Of a DNA stretch of 64,000 nt, positions 27,400-36,259 are shown piece by piece. Position 1 is the stretch's first letter, and every line of letters starts with the position of its first letter. Source of the stretch: JAJYUU01 sp963822955 (GTDB lineage: Bacteria > Actinomycetota > Actinomycetes > Streptosporangiales > Streptosporangiaceae); the NCBI GenBank assembly GCA_963822955.1, contig CAWGJS010000001.1, positions 434,001 to 498,000 on the forward strand, written 5' to 3'. A program made the translations under genes and the position numbers. Under the pieces are notes generated by a model, which did no database searches, was not told the DNA's origin, and was given only the letters and a program-made list of their open reading frames with translations.

Positions 27400-28176
27400 T
27401 TAGGCAGGCAGGACGCCGCACAGCAGACGGCTCTCACCGCGCTGCCAGAGGGTCCCGACCTCGGCGAAGCCCGCAGACCGTAGCGCCCCCGCCTGAACGC
27501 TCAGCCGGCCAGCCGGCGAGTCATGGTGCTCGGTGTCAACCCTGCGCGCCGCACGCTCCGCAACCAGCCCGGCGAGCGCAGGATCCGCGGCTGCCGCCGC
27601 CCACCAGTCCGTCCACGTCTCGGCCAGGCCGCCGGGACGGCGGCGCTGCTCCTCCCGCTCTATGAGCACCCGTTCCAGTCGGCCCAGCGTCGGCTCGGAA
27701 TCGTCCGCGCTCATATGATCGCCGTTCAGCACCAGGCCGCCAGGCCGCAGCACGCCCGCGAGTTCGGCATACACCGCGGTGAGCGCTGACTGCGTCAGCC
27801 AGTGCAGCGCCGTCGTGCTGACCGCGGCATCAGGCTGCCGGTCGAGGCCGAGGCTGGCCGACCAGCCTGGCACTCGCAGGTCCGCGTCGACGAAGCAGAG
27901 CCCAGACAGCTCGCGCCAGGCGGCCCTGCCAAGGCCGAGCGTGAGCGGGTCGGCGTCAATCGCGACGACCGTGGCGGCGGGGATCCGTCGCAGCAGCCGG
28001 ACTGCCAGCGAGCCGGGCCCGCTTCCAAGGTCGAGCACCAGCGGGTCGGGCCGCCCGGCAGCCTCCTCGACTGCGTCGATGAGCGCAGTGAACCGGTCCT
28101 CCCGATCCGGCAGGTACCCCTCCTGCTGGCTATCCCATCGCTCGATCCACCTGCGCGCAGTGTCACTGTCGATCAC
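27400..28176 (-). CDS. Class I SAM-dependent methyltransferase
   Basis: 258-residue Rossmann methyltransferase. LVLDLGSGPGSLAVRLLRR near residue 45 binds SAM (motif I), VVAIDADPLTLGLG contains the acidic residue of motif II, and PDAAVSTTALHWL and LAGVLRPGGLVLNGDHM are the later motifs. The substrate cannot be told. GTG 28176 lies 7 bases after TACGCC, so a leaderless start is possible. It sits downstream of pfkA on the same strand with a 20-base gap and may share its transcript. Confidence 0.85.
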   Translation of the reverse strand: MIDSDTARRWIERWDSQQEGYLPDREDRFTALIDAVEEAAGRPDPLVLDLGSGPGSLAVRLLRRIPAATVVAIDADPLTLGLGRAAWRELSGLCFVDADLRVPGWSASLGLDRQPDAAVSTTALHWLTQSALTAVYAELAGVLRPGGLVLNGDHMSADDSEPTLGRLERVLIEREEQRRRPGGLAETWTDWWAAAAADPALAGLVAERAARRVDTEHHDSPAGRLSVQAGALRSAGFAEVGTLWQRGESRLLCGVLPA

Positions 28177-28196
28177 AGTCCGAGGCGTATCGGCCG

Positions 28197-29250
28197 TCAG
28201 CCGAAGAAGACCTCGGCCTCGGCATAGCGCTCCGGAGGGACCAGCTTGAGTTCCTCCGTCGCCTCCGCGAGCGGCACGCGGACGATGTCTGTGCCACGGA
28301 GCGCGACCATCGTGCCGAAGGCACCGTCGGCCACCGCGCGGATCGCGTGGACGCCAAACCTGCGTCGCGAGCACCCGGTCAAAGGCCGTCGGCGTGCCGC
28401 CGCGCTGAATGTGCCCGAGCACCGTGCAGCGAGCCTCCTTGCCGGTCCGGCGCTCGATCTCGTCCGCGAGCATCTGGCCGACCCCGCGGGTGGCGAGCCG
28501 GACATGACCGAAAGCGTCGAGCTCCTGCTCCGCCGCAGCCTCGCCCGACGTTTTCGGCATGCGCGCCCTCGGCCACCACCACAATCGGGGCGTACCTGGT
28601 CTGAAACCGGTGCTCGACGTACTCGCAGACCTGCTCGATGTCGAACGGCTTCTCCGGGATGAGGATGACGTTCGCCCCGCCGGCGATCCCGGCGTGCAGC
28701 GCGATCCAGCCAGCGTGCCGGCCCATGACCTCGACAATCAGCGCACGATGATGGCTTTCCGCGGTGGTATGCAGGCGGTCGATCGCCTCCATGGCGATGT
28801 TGACAGCGGTGTCGAAGCCGAACGTGAAGTCGGTCGCGCCGAGGTCGTTGTCGATGGTCTTCGGCACGCCCGACGACGTTGCCGCCTGCCAGGTTCAGCT
28901 TGCTCGCCACCCCTAGGGTGTCCTCGCCGCCAATCGCGATGAGCGCGTCAACGCCCAGGCTCTCGAGGTTCTCCTTGACCCGCTCGATCCCCGTCTTGCC
29001 GTCCACCGTGTTCGACTCATGGGCTCGGGTTAGTCCTCGACGAGCCGAGGATGGTGCCGCCACGGGGCAGGATGCCGCGTACCGCCTGCACGTCCAGCAC
29101 CATCGTGTCGCCCTCGAGCGGACCACGCCAGCCGTCCCGGAAGCCGATGAATTCCGTCTCGTGCTCGGCTGCCCCGGCCCGCACGACCGCGCGGATCACC
29201 GCATTCAGGCCGGGGCAATCTCCGCCTCCAGTGAGGACTCCGACTCGCAT
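28197..29250 (-). CDS. pfkA: 6-phosphofructokinase, PPi-type signature (four frame breaks)
   Basis: Phosphorylates fructose 6-phosphate. Segments in order across four frames: MRVGVLTGGGDCPGLNAVIR, then ESNTVDGKTGIERV with IAIGGEDTLGVA, then VPKTIDNDLGATDFTFGFDT with VEVMGRHAGWIAL, then MPKTSGEAAAEQ with VLGHIQRGGTPTAFDR, then ATRFGVHAIRAVADG with ALRGTDIVRVPLAEAT. Breaks near 29030, 28870, 28555 and 28365 all fit one inserted base, and correction gives 349 residues. GGEDT (Asp where ATP enzymes have Gly) together with PKTIDND (Lys) is the PPi-dependent combination, as in Amycolatopsis methanolica. That assignment is inference. Confidence 0.88.
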
Positions 29251-29272
29251 GCCTGCCCTTTCTCGCGTTCCC

Positions 29273-29278
29273 TAGCGT
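29273..29278 (+). promoter_or_regulatory. glpK -10 box within a pfkA/glpK divergent promoter
   Basis: TAGCGT is followed by 7 bases and GTG 29286. On the other strand TAGTGT (29286-29281) could serve pfkA, whose ATG is at 29250. The two promoters would overlap in only 35 bases, so the genes may be expressed alternately. Confidence 0.45.
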
Positions 29279-29285
29279 CACACTA

Positions 29286-30779
29286 GTGGCCATGACCGTT
29301 CTGGCGATCGATGCCGGCACCACCGGCGTCACGGCTCTCATCGTGACCGAAGAAGGCACCCTGGCGGGGCGCGGATACCAGGAATTCCGGCAGTATTTCC
29401 CGCAGCCCGGGTGGGTTGAGCACCTGCCCGAGGGGATCTGGCAGGCGACCCTGGCCTCCTGCGCGCAGGCACTGGACTCCGCCGGCTCCCCTCCGGTCGC
29501 CTGTGTGGGCATCACCAATCAGCGGGAGACGGCCGTCATCTGGGACCGGACTACCCTGGCCGCGCCCAGGAGGGCCATCGTCTGGCAGGACCGGCGGACC
29601 GCGGCGATCTGCGACCGGCTGCGGCAGTCAGGAGTCGAGCCGCGGGTAGCCGCCGTGACCGGGCTCCGGCTCGATCCGTACTTCACCGCGACGAAGCTGA
29701 CCTGGCTGGCCGAGAACGAGCCCGTGACCTGGGCAGGAGTGCAGGACGGGACGCTGGCGGTCGGCACTGTCGACTCGTACCTGGTCGCGCAGCTCACCGG
29801 CGGCCGGCGGCACGTCGCTGACGCCTCCAACGCCTCCCGGACGCTGCTGTTCGACATCTCCGCCGGGCAGTGGTCGGCCGAGATGTGCTCATTGTTCGGC
29901 GTCCCGCCGCACGCGCTGCCGGAGGTGGTGCCATCCACCGCGGTGATCGGGCACACCGATCCGGATGCCTTTCTCGGGCTGGCCGTGCCGATCGCGGGGA
30001 TTGCCGGGGACCAGCAGGCCGCGCTGTTCGGGCAGGCTTGCCTCACGCCGGGTGCGGCGAAGTGCACCTATGGCACCGGGTCATTCGTGCTGGTCAACAC
30101 CGGGGCACAGATCGTGCGCTCGGACGCCGGGCTGTTGTCGACGGTTGCCTGGCTGTCATCGTCGGGCGAGCTGACGTACGCGCTGGAAGGCTCGATCTTC
30201 GTCACCGGTGCCGCCATCCAGTGGCTGCGCGACGGGCTTGGGCTGCTGGCCAACGCCGCTGAGAGCGAGGCCCTGGCCCGGTCGGTACCAGACACCGGGG
30301 GCGTGGTGTTCGTCCCGGCGCTGACCGGTCTCGGCGCGCCCGACTGGGATCCCATGGCCAGGGGTTCGATATTCGGCCTGACCCGAGGCACCACCCGAGC
30401 ACACCTGATCCGGGCAGCGCTCGAGGCCATCGCGTTCGAAGTGCGGGACGTTGTCGACGTGATGACAGCCGAGGCCGGAGCGCCGCCCGCTGACGCGGGC
30501 CTGGCATTGCGGGTCGACGGCGGCGCCAGCGGCAACGACCTGCTCATGCAACTGCAGGCCGATCAGATCCAGCGGCCGGTCGAGCGGCCGGTGATCGCAG
30601 AGACCACCGCACTCGGGGCAGCGTTCCTTGCTGGCCTCGCGACCGGCGTGTGGTCCTCGCCGGAGGAGCTAGCTGCGACCTGGAGGCTCGACCGCCGGTT
30701 CGAGCCAGGCCCGCGGGATGAGGCCGGTCATGCGGCCTGGCGCAGCGCCGTCGGCCAGACCAGAGGATGGGCTCGCTGA
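29286..30779 (+). CDS. glpK: Glycerol kinase
   Basis: FGGY-family kinase making glycerol 3-phosphate. The 497-residue protein starts VAMTVLAIDAGTTGVTALIV with the phosphate-binding DAGTTG. It shows GITNQRETAVIWD, IVWQDRRTA, GTVDSYLVAQLTGG, AGDQQAALFGQACLTPG, KCTYGTGSFVLVNTG and LRVDGGASGNDLLMQLQAD with the ATPase motif. GTG 29286 fits a leaderless start; ATG 29292 is the alternative. Its product feeds the adjacent acyltransferase and phospholipid synthesis. Confidence 0.93.
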   Translation: MAMTVLAIDAGTTGVTALIVTEEGTLAGRGYQEFRQYFPQPGWVEHLPEGIWQATLASCAQALDSAGSPPVACVGITNQRETAVIWDRTTLAAPRRAIVWQDRRTAAICDRLRQSGVEPRVAAVTGLRLDPYFTATKLTWLAENEPVTWAGVQDGTLAVGTVDSYLVAQLTGGRRHVADASNASRTLLFDISAGQWSAEMCSLFGVPPHALPEVVPSTAVIGHTDPDAFLGLAVPIAGIAGDQQAALFGQACLTPGAAKCTYGTGSFVLVNTGAQIVRSDAGLLSTVAWLSSSGELTYALEGSIFVTGAAIQWLRDGLGLLANAAESEALARSVPDTGGVVFVPALTGLGAPDWDPMARGSIFGLTRGTTRAHLIRAALEAIAFEVRDVVDVMTAEAGAPPADAGLALRVDGGASGNDLLMQLQADQIQRPVERPVIAETTALGAAFLAGLATGVWSSPEELAATWRLDRRFEPGPRDEAGHAAWRSAVGQTRGWAR

Positions 30780-30782
30780 CCG

Positions 30783-31538
30783 CTAATCGTCGTCGGCGGC
30801 TTCACGCGTCAGTGCCGCGGCCTCATCGCGCCGGGCGCCACCGTCACCGTGCCGCAGCGGAATGGTGAGGCGGTTCTTCGCCCGCTGCGCATACTCGTCG
30901 ACATATTCCTGCCCCGACAGCTTCATGAGCTCGTACATGATCTCGTCGGTCATCGCGCGCAGGACGATCCGGTCTTGCTCCAGGCCGTAGTAGCGGGAGA
31001 AGTCCAGCGGCTTGCCGAACCGCACTCCCGGCCGGATGGCCAGCCTCGGTGCCAGCTTGCCGGGCGGCTGGAACTCGAATCCGCCGATCATGGCCGTCGG
31101 GATGACCGGGGCCCTGGCCTCCAGGGCCAGCCGAGCGACACCGGTCTTGCCCCGATACAGCCGGCCGTCCGGCGTCCGGGTGCCCTCCGGGTAAATGCCG
31201 AGTAGCTCGCCTGCGGCAAGTACCCGCAGCCCGGTGCGCAGGGCCCGCTCGCTGGCAGCTCCGCCGGTCCGGTCGATGGGGATCTGCCCGACTCCGCTAA
31301 AGAACGCCCTGCTGAGCAGGCCCTTGAGCCCACGACCGGTGAAATATTCGGATTTAGCCAGGAACACTACCTTGCGTGGCAGCGGCAGCGGCGCGAAGAA
31401 GTGATCGGAAAACGACAGGTGGTTGCTCGCCAGGATCGCCGGGCCCTCACGGGGCACGTTTTCCGTGCCTTCTGCCCACGGCCGGAAGATCAGCCGAAGA
31501 AACGGGCCGATTATTGCCTTGACCACCCAGTAGTACAT
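30783..31538 (-). CDS. 1-acyl-sn-glycerol-3-phosphate acyltransferase (PlsC family)
   Basis: Membrane-associated acyltransferase of 251 residues that adds a fatty acyl chain to lysophosphatidate. The catalytic NHLSFSDHFF (N-H-x4-D) is near residue 45, the substrate motif FPEGTR-like GIYPEGTRTPDGRLYRGKTG near 120, and VIPTAMIGG near 150. The N-terminal MYYWVVKAIIGPFLRLIF is an amphipathic membrane anchor. ATG 31538 is chosen since the upstream frame is not family-like. The position matches Rv2182c of M. tuberculosis. It is convergent with glpK, 3 bases apart. Confidence 0.9.
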   Translation of the reverse strand: MYYWVVKAIIGPFLRLIFRPWAEGTENVPREGPAILASNHLSFSDHFFAPLPLPRKVVFLAKSEYFTGRGLKGLLSRAFFSGVGQIPIDRTGGAASERALRTGLRVLAAGELLGIYPEGTRTPDGRLYRGKTGVARLALEARAPVIPTAMIGGFEFQPPGKLAPRLAIRPGVRFGKPLDFSRYYGLEQDRIVLRAMTDEIMYELMKLSGQEYVDEYAQRAKNRLTIPLRHGDGGARRDEAAALTREAADDD

Positions 31539-31717
31539 TCGGTCACGCCTCAGGTGCTGAACTGCCGGGTTGCCGGGCGAGAAGACATTTCCCCATGATC
31601 GTAAGACTGCAGCCAACCATTACGACACGCAAGTAGAGCACGAGAAGAGCAGGTCGGCGGCAAAAACTCACGGAGATCGGCGTGCCGCGCCGCTGCCAGG
31701 CATGCGACGATTCGGGG

Positions 31718-32560
31718 ATGAGCCCGAACCGCCGGGCGATCGCGGAGAGGATCGAGTCGATGCCGATCATGCCAGGCGCCGAGGCCTATGCCCACGACGG
31801 CGGACCGACTGGCGTCCTGCTGTGCCACGGCTTCACCGGAAGTCCGCAGTCGCTGCGGGCATGGGCCGAGTACCTCGCCAAAGCCGGGCTCACCGTATCC
31901 CTGCCGCGGCTTCCCGGGCACGGCACGACCTGGCAGGAAATGGCCAGGACCCGGTGGGAGGACTGGTTCGCCGAGGTCGACCGGGCCTTTGATGAGCTGC
32001 AGCAGCGGTGTGAGGAGATATTCGTGATGGGGCTGTCGATGGGCGGCTGCCTCGCGCTGCGGCTGGGCGAGACCCGCGGCGCTGCTGTTCGCGGGCTGGT
32101 GCTGGTCAATCCGTCGGTCACCGCGGATAACAAGGCGCTGTTCGCGGTGGCCCCGTTGCTGAAGCTGCTGGTGCCGTCAGTCAAGGGCATCGCGAGCGAT
32201 ATCAAGAACCCCCAGGCAACAGAGCTGGGCTACGAGCGGACGCCAATCAGGGCTGCGGCGACCCTGCCGGGCCTCTGGCGGTCAACTGCCCAGCACCTGG
32301 GCGATCTCACGCAGCCCGTGCTCGTCTTCCACAGCACCGATGACCACGTCGTGGGCCCGGCGAGCCTCAAGCTGCTGACCGGCGCCCTGGACCCTGAGCA
32401 GCTCGAGGTGCGAGAGCTGCGAGACAGTTATCACGTGGCCACGCTCGATAACGACGCCGAGGCAATATTTGCCGGGAGCCTGGAGTTCGTTCGGATACAC
32501 AGCGAGGCCAAGCGGGAATCACCGAGTGACGCCAGCAGGGAATCCACAGGCAGGGAATGA
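31718..32560 (+). CDS. Alpha/beta-hydrolase, carboxylesterase/monoacylglycerol-lipase type
   Basis: 280-residue serine hydrolase. GVLLCHGFTGSPQSLRAWAEYLA is the oxyanion-hole region, FVMGLSMGGCLALRLGE gives the nucleophile Ser in G-L-S-M-G near residue 110, VFHSTDDHVV holds the Asp near 215, and RDSYHVATLDND the His near 245. This pattern matches the Est30-type carboxylesterase group. It is followed after 6 bases by the small membrane-protein gene. The natural ester substrate is unknown; next to plsC a lipid role is plausible. Confidence 0.9.
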   Translation: MSPNRRAIAERIESMPIMPGAEAYAHDGGPTGVLLCHGFTGSPQSLRAWAEYLAKAGLTVSLPRLPGHGTTWQEMARTRWEDWFAEVDRAFDELQQRCEEIFVMGLSMGGCLALRLGETRGAAVRGLVLVNPSVTADNKALFAVAPLLKLLVPSVKGIASDIKNPQATELGYERTPIRAAATLPGLWRSTAQHLGDLTQPVLVFHSTDDHVVGPASLKLLTGALDPEQLEVRELRDSYHVATLDNDAEAIFAGSLEFVRIHSEAKRESPSDASRESTGRE

Positions 32561-32566
32561 CGGCCG

Positions 32567-33112
32567 ATGAGCGGACCGGGGGATATCGACGGACACGTCA
32601 GCGGAGACGAGGCTGCCTGGCGTGACCTGATCGCCCGGTTTGATGACCCGGCCGACTCAGAAGCAACTGCCCCGCCGTGGCCGTCAAGCGAAGATCTGTC
32701 CCAGCCCACTGCCGAGGGCGACCGGGCGAACCCCGGGCCGCAGGCAGATCCTGCCATCACCCGCGACCAGCCCGGCGGAGCCTGCCGATATCTGCCCACC
32801 GACCGGACCAGGATCATCCGCTTCGCCGGGGACCCGCGTGCCTACTCGCCGCCTGACGAAGAGGACGAGCCGTACGTCGCGACGCCGCTTCCGCCGCCGG
32901 CCAAGCTCGACCCGATTACGAAGGCCGCCTGGGCGGGCGCGATCGGCGGGCCTGGCTATCTGCTCGTCGTCAGCCTCTTCCTGCACATGGCTGTGTCGGC
33001 GACCGCTGCGTTCATCGCGGTCGCCGCCTTCGTCGGGGGGTTCGCGACGCTGATCGTCAAGCTCGGCGACCGCCCGCCGCGAGACGACGATGACGACGGC
33101 GCAATGCTCTGA
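32567..33112 (+). CDS. Conserved actinobacterial membrane protein, two C-terminal helices
   Basis: 181-residue protein. It has an acidic, Pro/Ala-rich cytoplasmic part (DEAAWRDLIARFDDP near the start, FVATPL-like YVATPLPPPAKLDP near residue 110) followed by two close hydrophobic helices (GAIGGPGYLLVVSLFLHMAV and AAFIAVAAFVGGFATLIV) and a DDDDDG tail. This matches the pattern of uncharacterised proteins found beside glucokinase and fadD genes in Streptomyces. No enzymatic motif is seen. It is probably co-transcribed with the esterase gene 6 bases upstream. Confidence 0.7.
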   Translation: MSGPGDIDGHVSGDEAAWRDLIARFDDPADSEATAPPWPSSEDLSQPTAEGDRANPGPQADPAITRDQPGGACRYLPTDRTRIIRFAGDPRAYSPPDEEDEPYVATPLPPPAKLDPITKAAWAGAIGGPGYLLVVSLFLHMAVSATAAFIAVAAFVGGFATLIVKLGDRPPRDDDDDGAML

Positions 33113-33120
33113 GTGAGGTT

Positions 33121-34067
33121 TCAGGCGTTCCTGGCCAGGTCGGCGGCTCCGATCAGGCCAGCGTCCGGGCCTAGCTCGGCCAGTCTCACCTCGGCGAGCT
33201 GACGGTAGGCGCGGCCAGTCAGGCCGTGCTCATAGGCCGCCCGCGCCGGACCGAGCAGCAGTTCGCCCGCCTCGGACACTCCGCCGCCAATCACGAAGCA
33301 GCCAGGGTCGAGTATGGCCGCCAGGTCCGCCAGGCCAGCGCCGAGCCAGTCGCCGACGATCTCGAAGCAGCGCACCGCAGCGACGTCTCCTTCGCGCGCG
33401 GCCCTGGTCACCGCCGGGCCATCGATACCATCCGGCCCGCCGCCGCCGAGCTGGAGCATCCGGGCAGCAGCCTCGGGCGTCCGCCTGGCGAAATCGCGAG
33501 CCTCCGCAACCAGCGCGCTGCCGCTCGCGTACTGCTCCCAGCAGCCATGATTCCCGCAGCCGCACAGGCGTCCTTCTGGCACGACCCGGTAATGACCCGG
33601 CTCGCCGGCCGCGCCGAACCGGCCGCGGTACAACCTGGCCGTCCAGCACGAGGCCCGCCCCGATGCCCGTGCCCACCGTGATCAGCACGCACGTGCTGCT
33701 GACCGCGCGCGGCGCCGAGCTTCGATTCCGCCCAGGCCGCGGCGTTCGCGTCGTTCTCGACCACGACGGGCCGGCCGATGCGCTCCTCGACCAGCTTCTT
33801 CACCGGCTCGTCGCGCCAGGCGAGATTCGGCGCGAACAGCACAGTCGATCTGGTCTGGTCGACGAAGCCTGCCGGCGCCGATCCCACGGCAGCGACGTCG
33901 TACTTGGCCTGCAGCTCATTCACGACCTCCGCGATCACGTCGATCGTGCTGTCCGGACTGGCAGCCGGGGTGTCCCGCTTCAGCTTCTCGACAATGTGCC
34001 CGCGCTCGTCGACGATGCCTGCGGCGACCTTGGTGCCGCCTACGTCAACTCCGATCGTCAGGCTCAT
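33121..34067 (-). CDS. glk: ROK-family glucokinase (two frame breaks)
   Basis: Phosphorylates glucose, and in Streptomyces GlkA also mediates carbon catabolite repression. MSLTIGVDVGGTKVAAGIVD has the ATP phosphate motif; GRPVVVENDANAAAWAE contains the catalytic Asp. After a break near 33700 LITVGTGIGAGLVLDGQ appears. After a second near 33630 come the ROK zinc motif CGCGNHGCWEQYASG and GCFVIGGGVSEAGELL. Both breaks fit single inserted bases, leaving 314 residues. The start overlaps the open frame of the upstream Cys-motif gene. Confidence 0.92.
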
Positions 34068-34325
34068 CCCGCCGCCCATCGTGCTGCGTACCGGGCTCAT
34101 CCTCCGCCGGAGCGGTTCCCGCATCGGAGGCTGCCGGATCTGCAGCGGCTCCGCTGGCAGATCCCTGCCGGTCACCGTGCTCCACGGCCCGGCGTCCTGC
34201 GGTGCGGTTCGGCGCGGCTCCGTGGCCCGCGATGCCGTTCCCCGCGGCTCGCTGTCCCGCTGCGCGTTGCCGCCGGCGGTCTTGGACAGAAAGCCGTCCA
34301 GGGCGCTGATCGCGTCCTGGACGGC

Positions 34326-34808
34326 TCACGCGACTGCGTCGCCCGCCCCAGACAGCTGCCCGCCGATGCCGGGACCCGACTCCCGCATCCGGCTGGCTGC
34401 CCGGCAGATGGGGCACCACTGGCACTCCGGCGACTCCCCGACTTCAGGCGGGATCTCGTTCGTGACCGTGTCCCAGACGTCGGCCGTCGCTGGCTGCGCC
34501 CGCCGCCGAAGGTCCGGCGAACCTGTCCGCCTATCTCCTTCCGCATGTTCTTGGCGCTTGGCGGATGAGCCAGCGCTGCAGATCGCCCAGCCAGGTCGAC
34601 CTGGCAGCTCGGCCGGCCGGGCGAACTCGCTGCCCTGGACGGCCGGTCCGAGCCCGGCCGATTCGGCCTGCAGATCCCGGCCGCTCCGAGCCCGGCCGCT
34701 CTGTGACCGGTCGTCTGTCGCGCCCGGACCGCTCCGTCCGATGCTGGCCGATCGAACCTTGCCGGTCCGACGGTCATTCGCCCGGCTGCTCGTCATCGGT
34801 GTCACCAT
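34326..34808 (-). CDS. Small Cys-motif protein next to glucokinase, with possible internal stop
   Basis: 160-residue ORF from ATG 34808, preceded by GGAAGGA. The first 100 residues are Arg/Ser/Gly-rich and unlikely to fold. The conserved part is near the end: DVWDTVTNEIPPEVGE and ECQWCPICRAASRMRE, a C-x2-C-x2-C-like cluster seen in small actinobacterial proteins encoded beside glkA. The frame ends SGAGDAVA-stop at 34326, yet the same frame then reads AVQDAISALDGFLSKTAGG, which looks like the natural continuation. Another frame stays open to 34045. Metal binding is possible; the function is unknown. Confidence 0.5.
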   Translation of the reverse strand: MVTPMTSSRANDRRTGKVRSASIGRSGPGATDDRSQSGRARSGRDLQAESAGLGPAVQGSEFARPAELPGRPGWAICSAGSSAKRQEHAEGDRRTGSPDLRRRAQPATADVWDTVTNEIPPEVGESPECQWCPICRAASRMRESGPGIGGQLSGAGDAVA

Positions 34809-35334
34809 TTCCCGTCCTTCCCCAGTACCGGCCGCTGCGGGCCGCTTCGTTCCCGCCCGGCCGTCAGCCGGACCTGGCTCGCGGGCGGGCTGCACGCGAA
34901 TGACTCTGCCCGCGATCTTCAGGCCCTTCAGCGCGGTGTCGATGATCGTCTTCTCAGCGCGGCGCTTGAGCATCCCGATCATCGGCACCCTGGTCCCGAC
35001 GGACAGCTCGTAGCTGACCTTCGTGCCGCGTCCCGACCTCAGCTAGCAGGTAAGCGCCGGACATCTCGGTCACCATCGAGCCCGCCTCGGCCAGCTGCCA
35101 GCGGACAGCTGCGTCGCCGTCCCATTCGTAAGCCAGGACGTAGCTGTCCCTGATCACGCCCGCGTCCAGGCCGAACCGGACGCGCAGCGGGCGGGCATCC
35201 GGACCCTCCTCCAGGACCTGGGCTGATCGCACTCCCGTCGCCCACTCCGGATAGGCACCGAAATCGGCGATGACGCCCATCACAGCCCGCCGTCCGGCCG
35301 CAACCGTGATGCTTGAGGAAGTCTTGTCCGCCAT
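34774..35334 (-). CDS. SRPBCC/polyketide-cyclase-like lipid-binding protein (frame breaks)
   Basis: START-like cavity protein, similar to the Rv2185c group. MADKTSSSITVAAGRRAVM, VIADFGAYPEWATGVRSAQVLE, VRFGLDAGVIRDSYVLAYEWDG and MSGAYLLAEVG are in the first frame. A break near 35035 leads to ELSVGTRVPMIGMLKRRAEK and TIIDTALKGLK, the family's final helix. The end is uncertain: the first frame resumes near 34810 and closes at 34774. TACGCT (35347-35342) stands 7 bases ahead of ATG 35334, so it is probably leaderless. The ligand is unknown. Confidence 0.75.
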
Positions 35335-35341
35335 GACTCGG

Positions 35342-35347
35342 AGCGTA
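35342..35347 (-). promoter_or_regulatory. -10 box of the SRPBCC gene, leaderless
   Basis: TACGCT, 7-base spacer, ATG 35334. Confidence 0.5.
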
Positions 35348-35389
35348 CCTCCAGGTCCGCCTCGCACTGGACCGGGCAGCCCGGCGCAG

Positions 35390-36160
35390 CTAGCCCCACT
35401 GGAGTACGTATGGCGTGCCCCTGGCACGGAAATGGCCGACGTTTATGCACTCGGTGCTGCCGATCCGCACCCGGCTCTGCAGCGGCTGGTGCACGTGGCC
35501 GAAGAGCGCGTACCTGGGGCGGGTTTTCTTGATCGTCGCGAGCAGCGCCTCGCTCCCCCGCTCTATCCGCCTGGCAACGGTGTCATAGAGCAGGTCGGGT
35601 ACGGCCGGCGGGATGTGCGCGCACAGGACGTCGACCTCACCGATGGCCTCGACCTTGGCCGCGAACTCGTCGTCGTCGATCTCGTTCGGAGTCCGGTATG
35701 TGGTCCGCAGCCCGCCGCCCACGAAACCGAACGTCCAGCCGTCTAGCTCGACCCGCTGCCCGTCCAGGATGTGCTGGCCCGGCTGACGTGCTCATGCCAC
35801 AGCCTCGGCAGGTCGACGTTGCCGTACGTCAGATACGACGGCACCGGCATCGCCGAGAACAGCTCCGCGTACTGGCGGGACACCGCCGCCTCGATGTGCT
35901 GGCGCGGGTCACCGCCGAGCTGGGCCCACAGCGCGCGCCGACATCTCGCGTGCCTCGTCGAAGTTGCCGTCGGACCGCAGCTCGACAAGCCGCCGCGCCT
36001 GCTCGGCCCCGAACAGATCGGGAAAGATCCCCTGGCTGTGGTCGGCGTAGTCGATGAACAGCAGCAGATCGCCCAGGCAGATCAGCGCATCTGCACCATC
36101 GCCAGCCGAGCGCAGCGCGTCCGCCCGGCCATGAACGTCACTCACCACATGCACCCGCAT
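35390..36160 (-). CDS. Calcineurin-like metallophosphoesterase (two frame breaks)
   Basis: Two-metal phosphoesterase of about 256 residues. All family motifs are found in order: MRVHVVSDVHGR (D-x-H), ALICLGDLLLF (GD), then after a break near 35940 YLTYGNVDLP (GN-D), then after a break near 35785 VDVLCAHIPP and ALFGHVHQPL (GHxH). The first break fits an inserted base; the second fits a lost base or two extra bases. The substrate is unknown. TACTGT (36172-36167) stands 6 bases before ATG 36160, indicating a leaderless mRNA divergent from the acyl-CoA ligase gene. Confidence 0.85.
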
Positions 36161-36166
36161 CCACCT

Positions 36167-36172
36167 ACAGTA
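36167..36172 (-). promoter_or_regulatory. -10 box of the phosphoesterase gene, leaderless
   Basis: TACTGT, 6-base spacer, ATG 36160. Confidence 0.5.
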
Positions 36173-36259
36173 GGCAAGTCCGGCCGCGCCCGCCTAGCCG
36201 GCCCGCGACGGAGTGCCGCGCGGCAGCGCGGGTAACGTCCAAGAAGATCAGGAGGGAAC

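Noticed and set aside
28197..29250. Programmed ribosomal frameshifting as the explanation for broken genes such as pfkA
   Set aside because: Four shifts within one glycolytic gene, and similar ones in many unrelated genes, show no shared slippery site or downstream structure. Nearly all fit +1 insertions. Sequence error is simpler.
33121..34067. ROK protein as a transcriptional repressor
   Set aside because: It has no N-terminal helix-turn-helix, begins directly with the ATP-binding motif, and keeps the catalytic Asp.
34600..34790. Short GC-rich repeats (CCGAGCCCGGCCG twice) resembling a repeat array or CRISPR
   Set aside because: The copies are only 13 bases, few, unevenly spaced, and lie inside a low-complexity Arg/Ser/Gly coding stretch.
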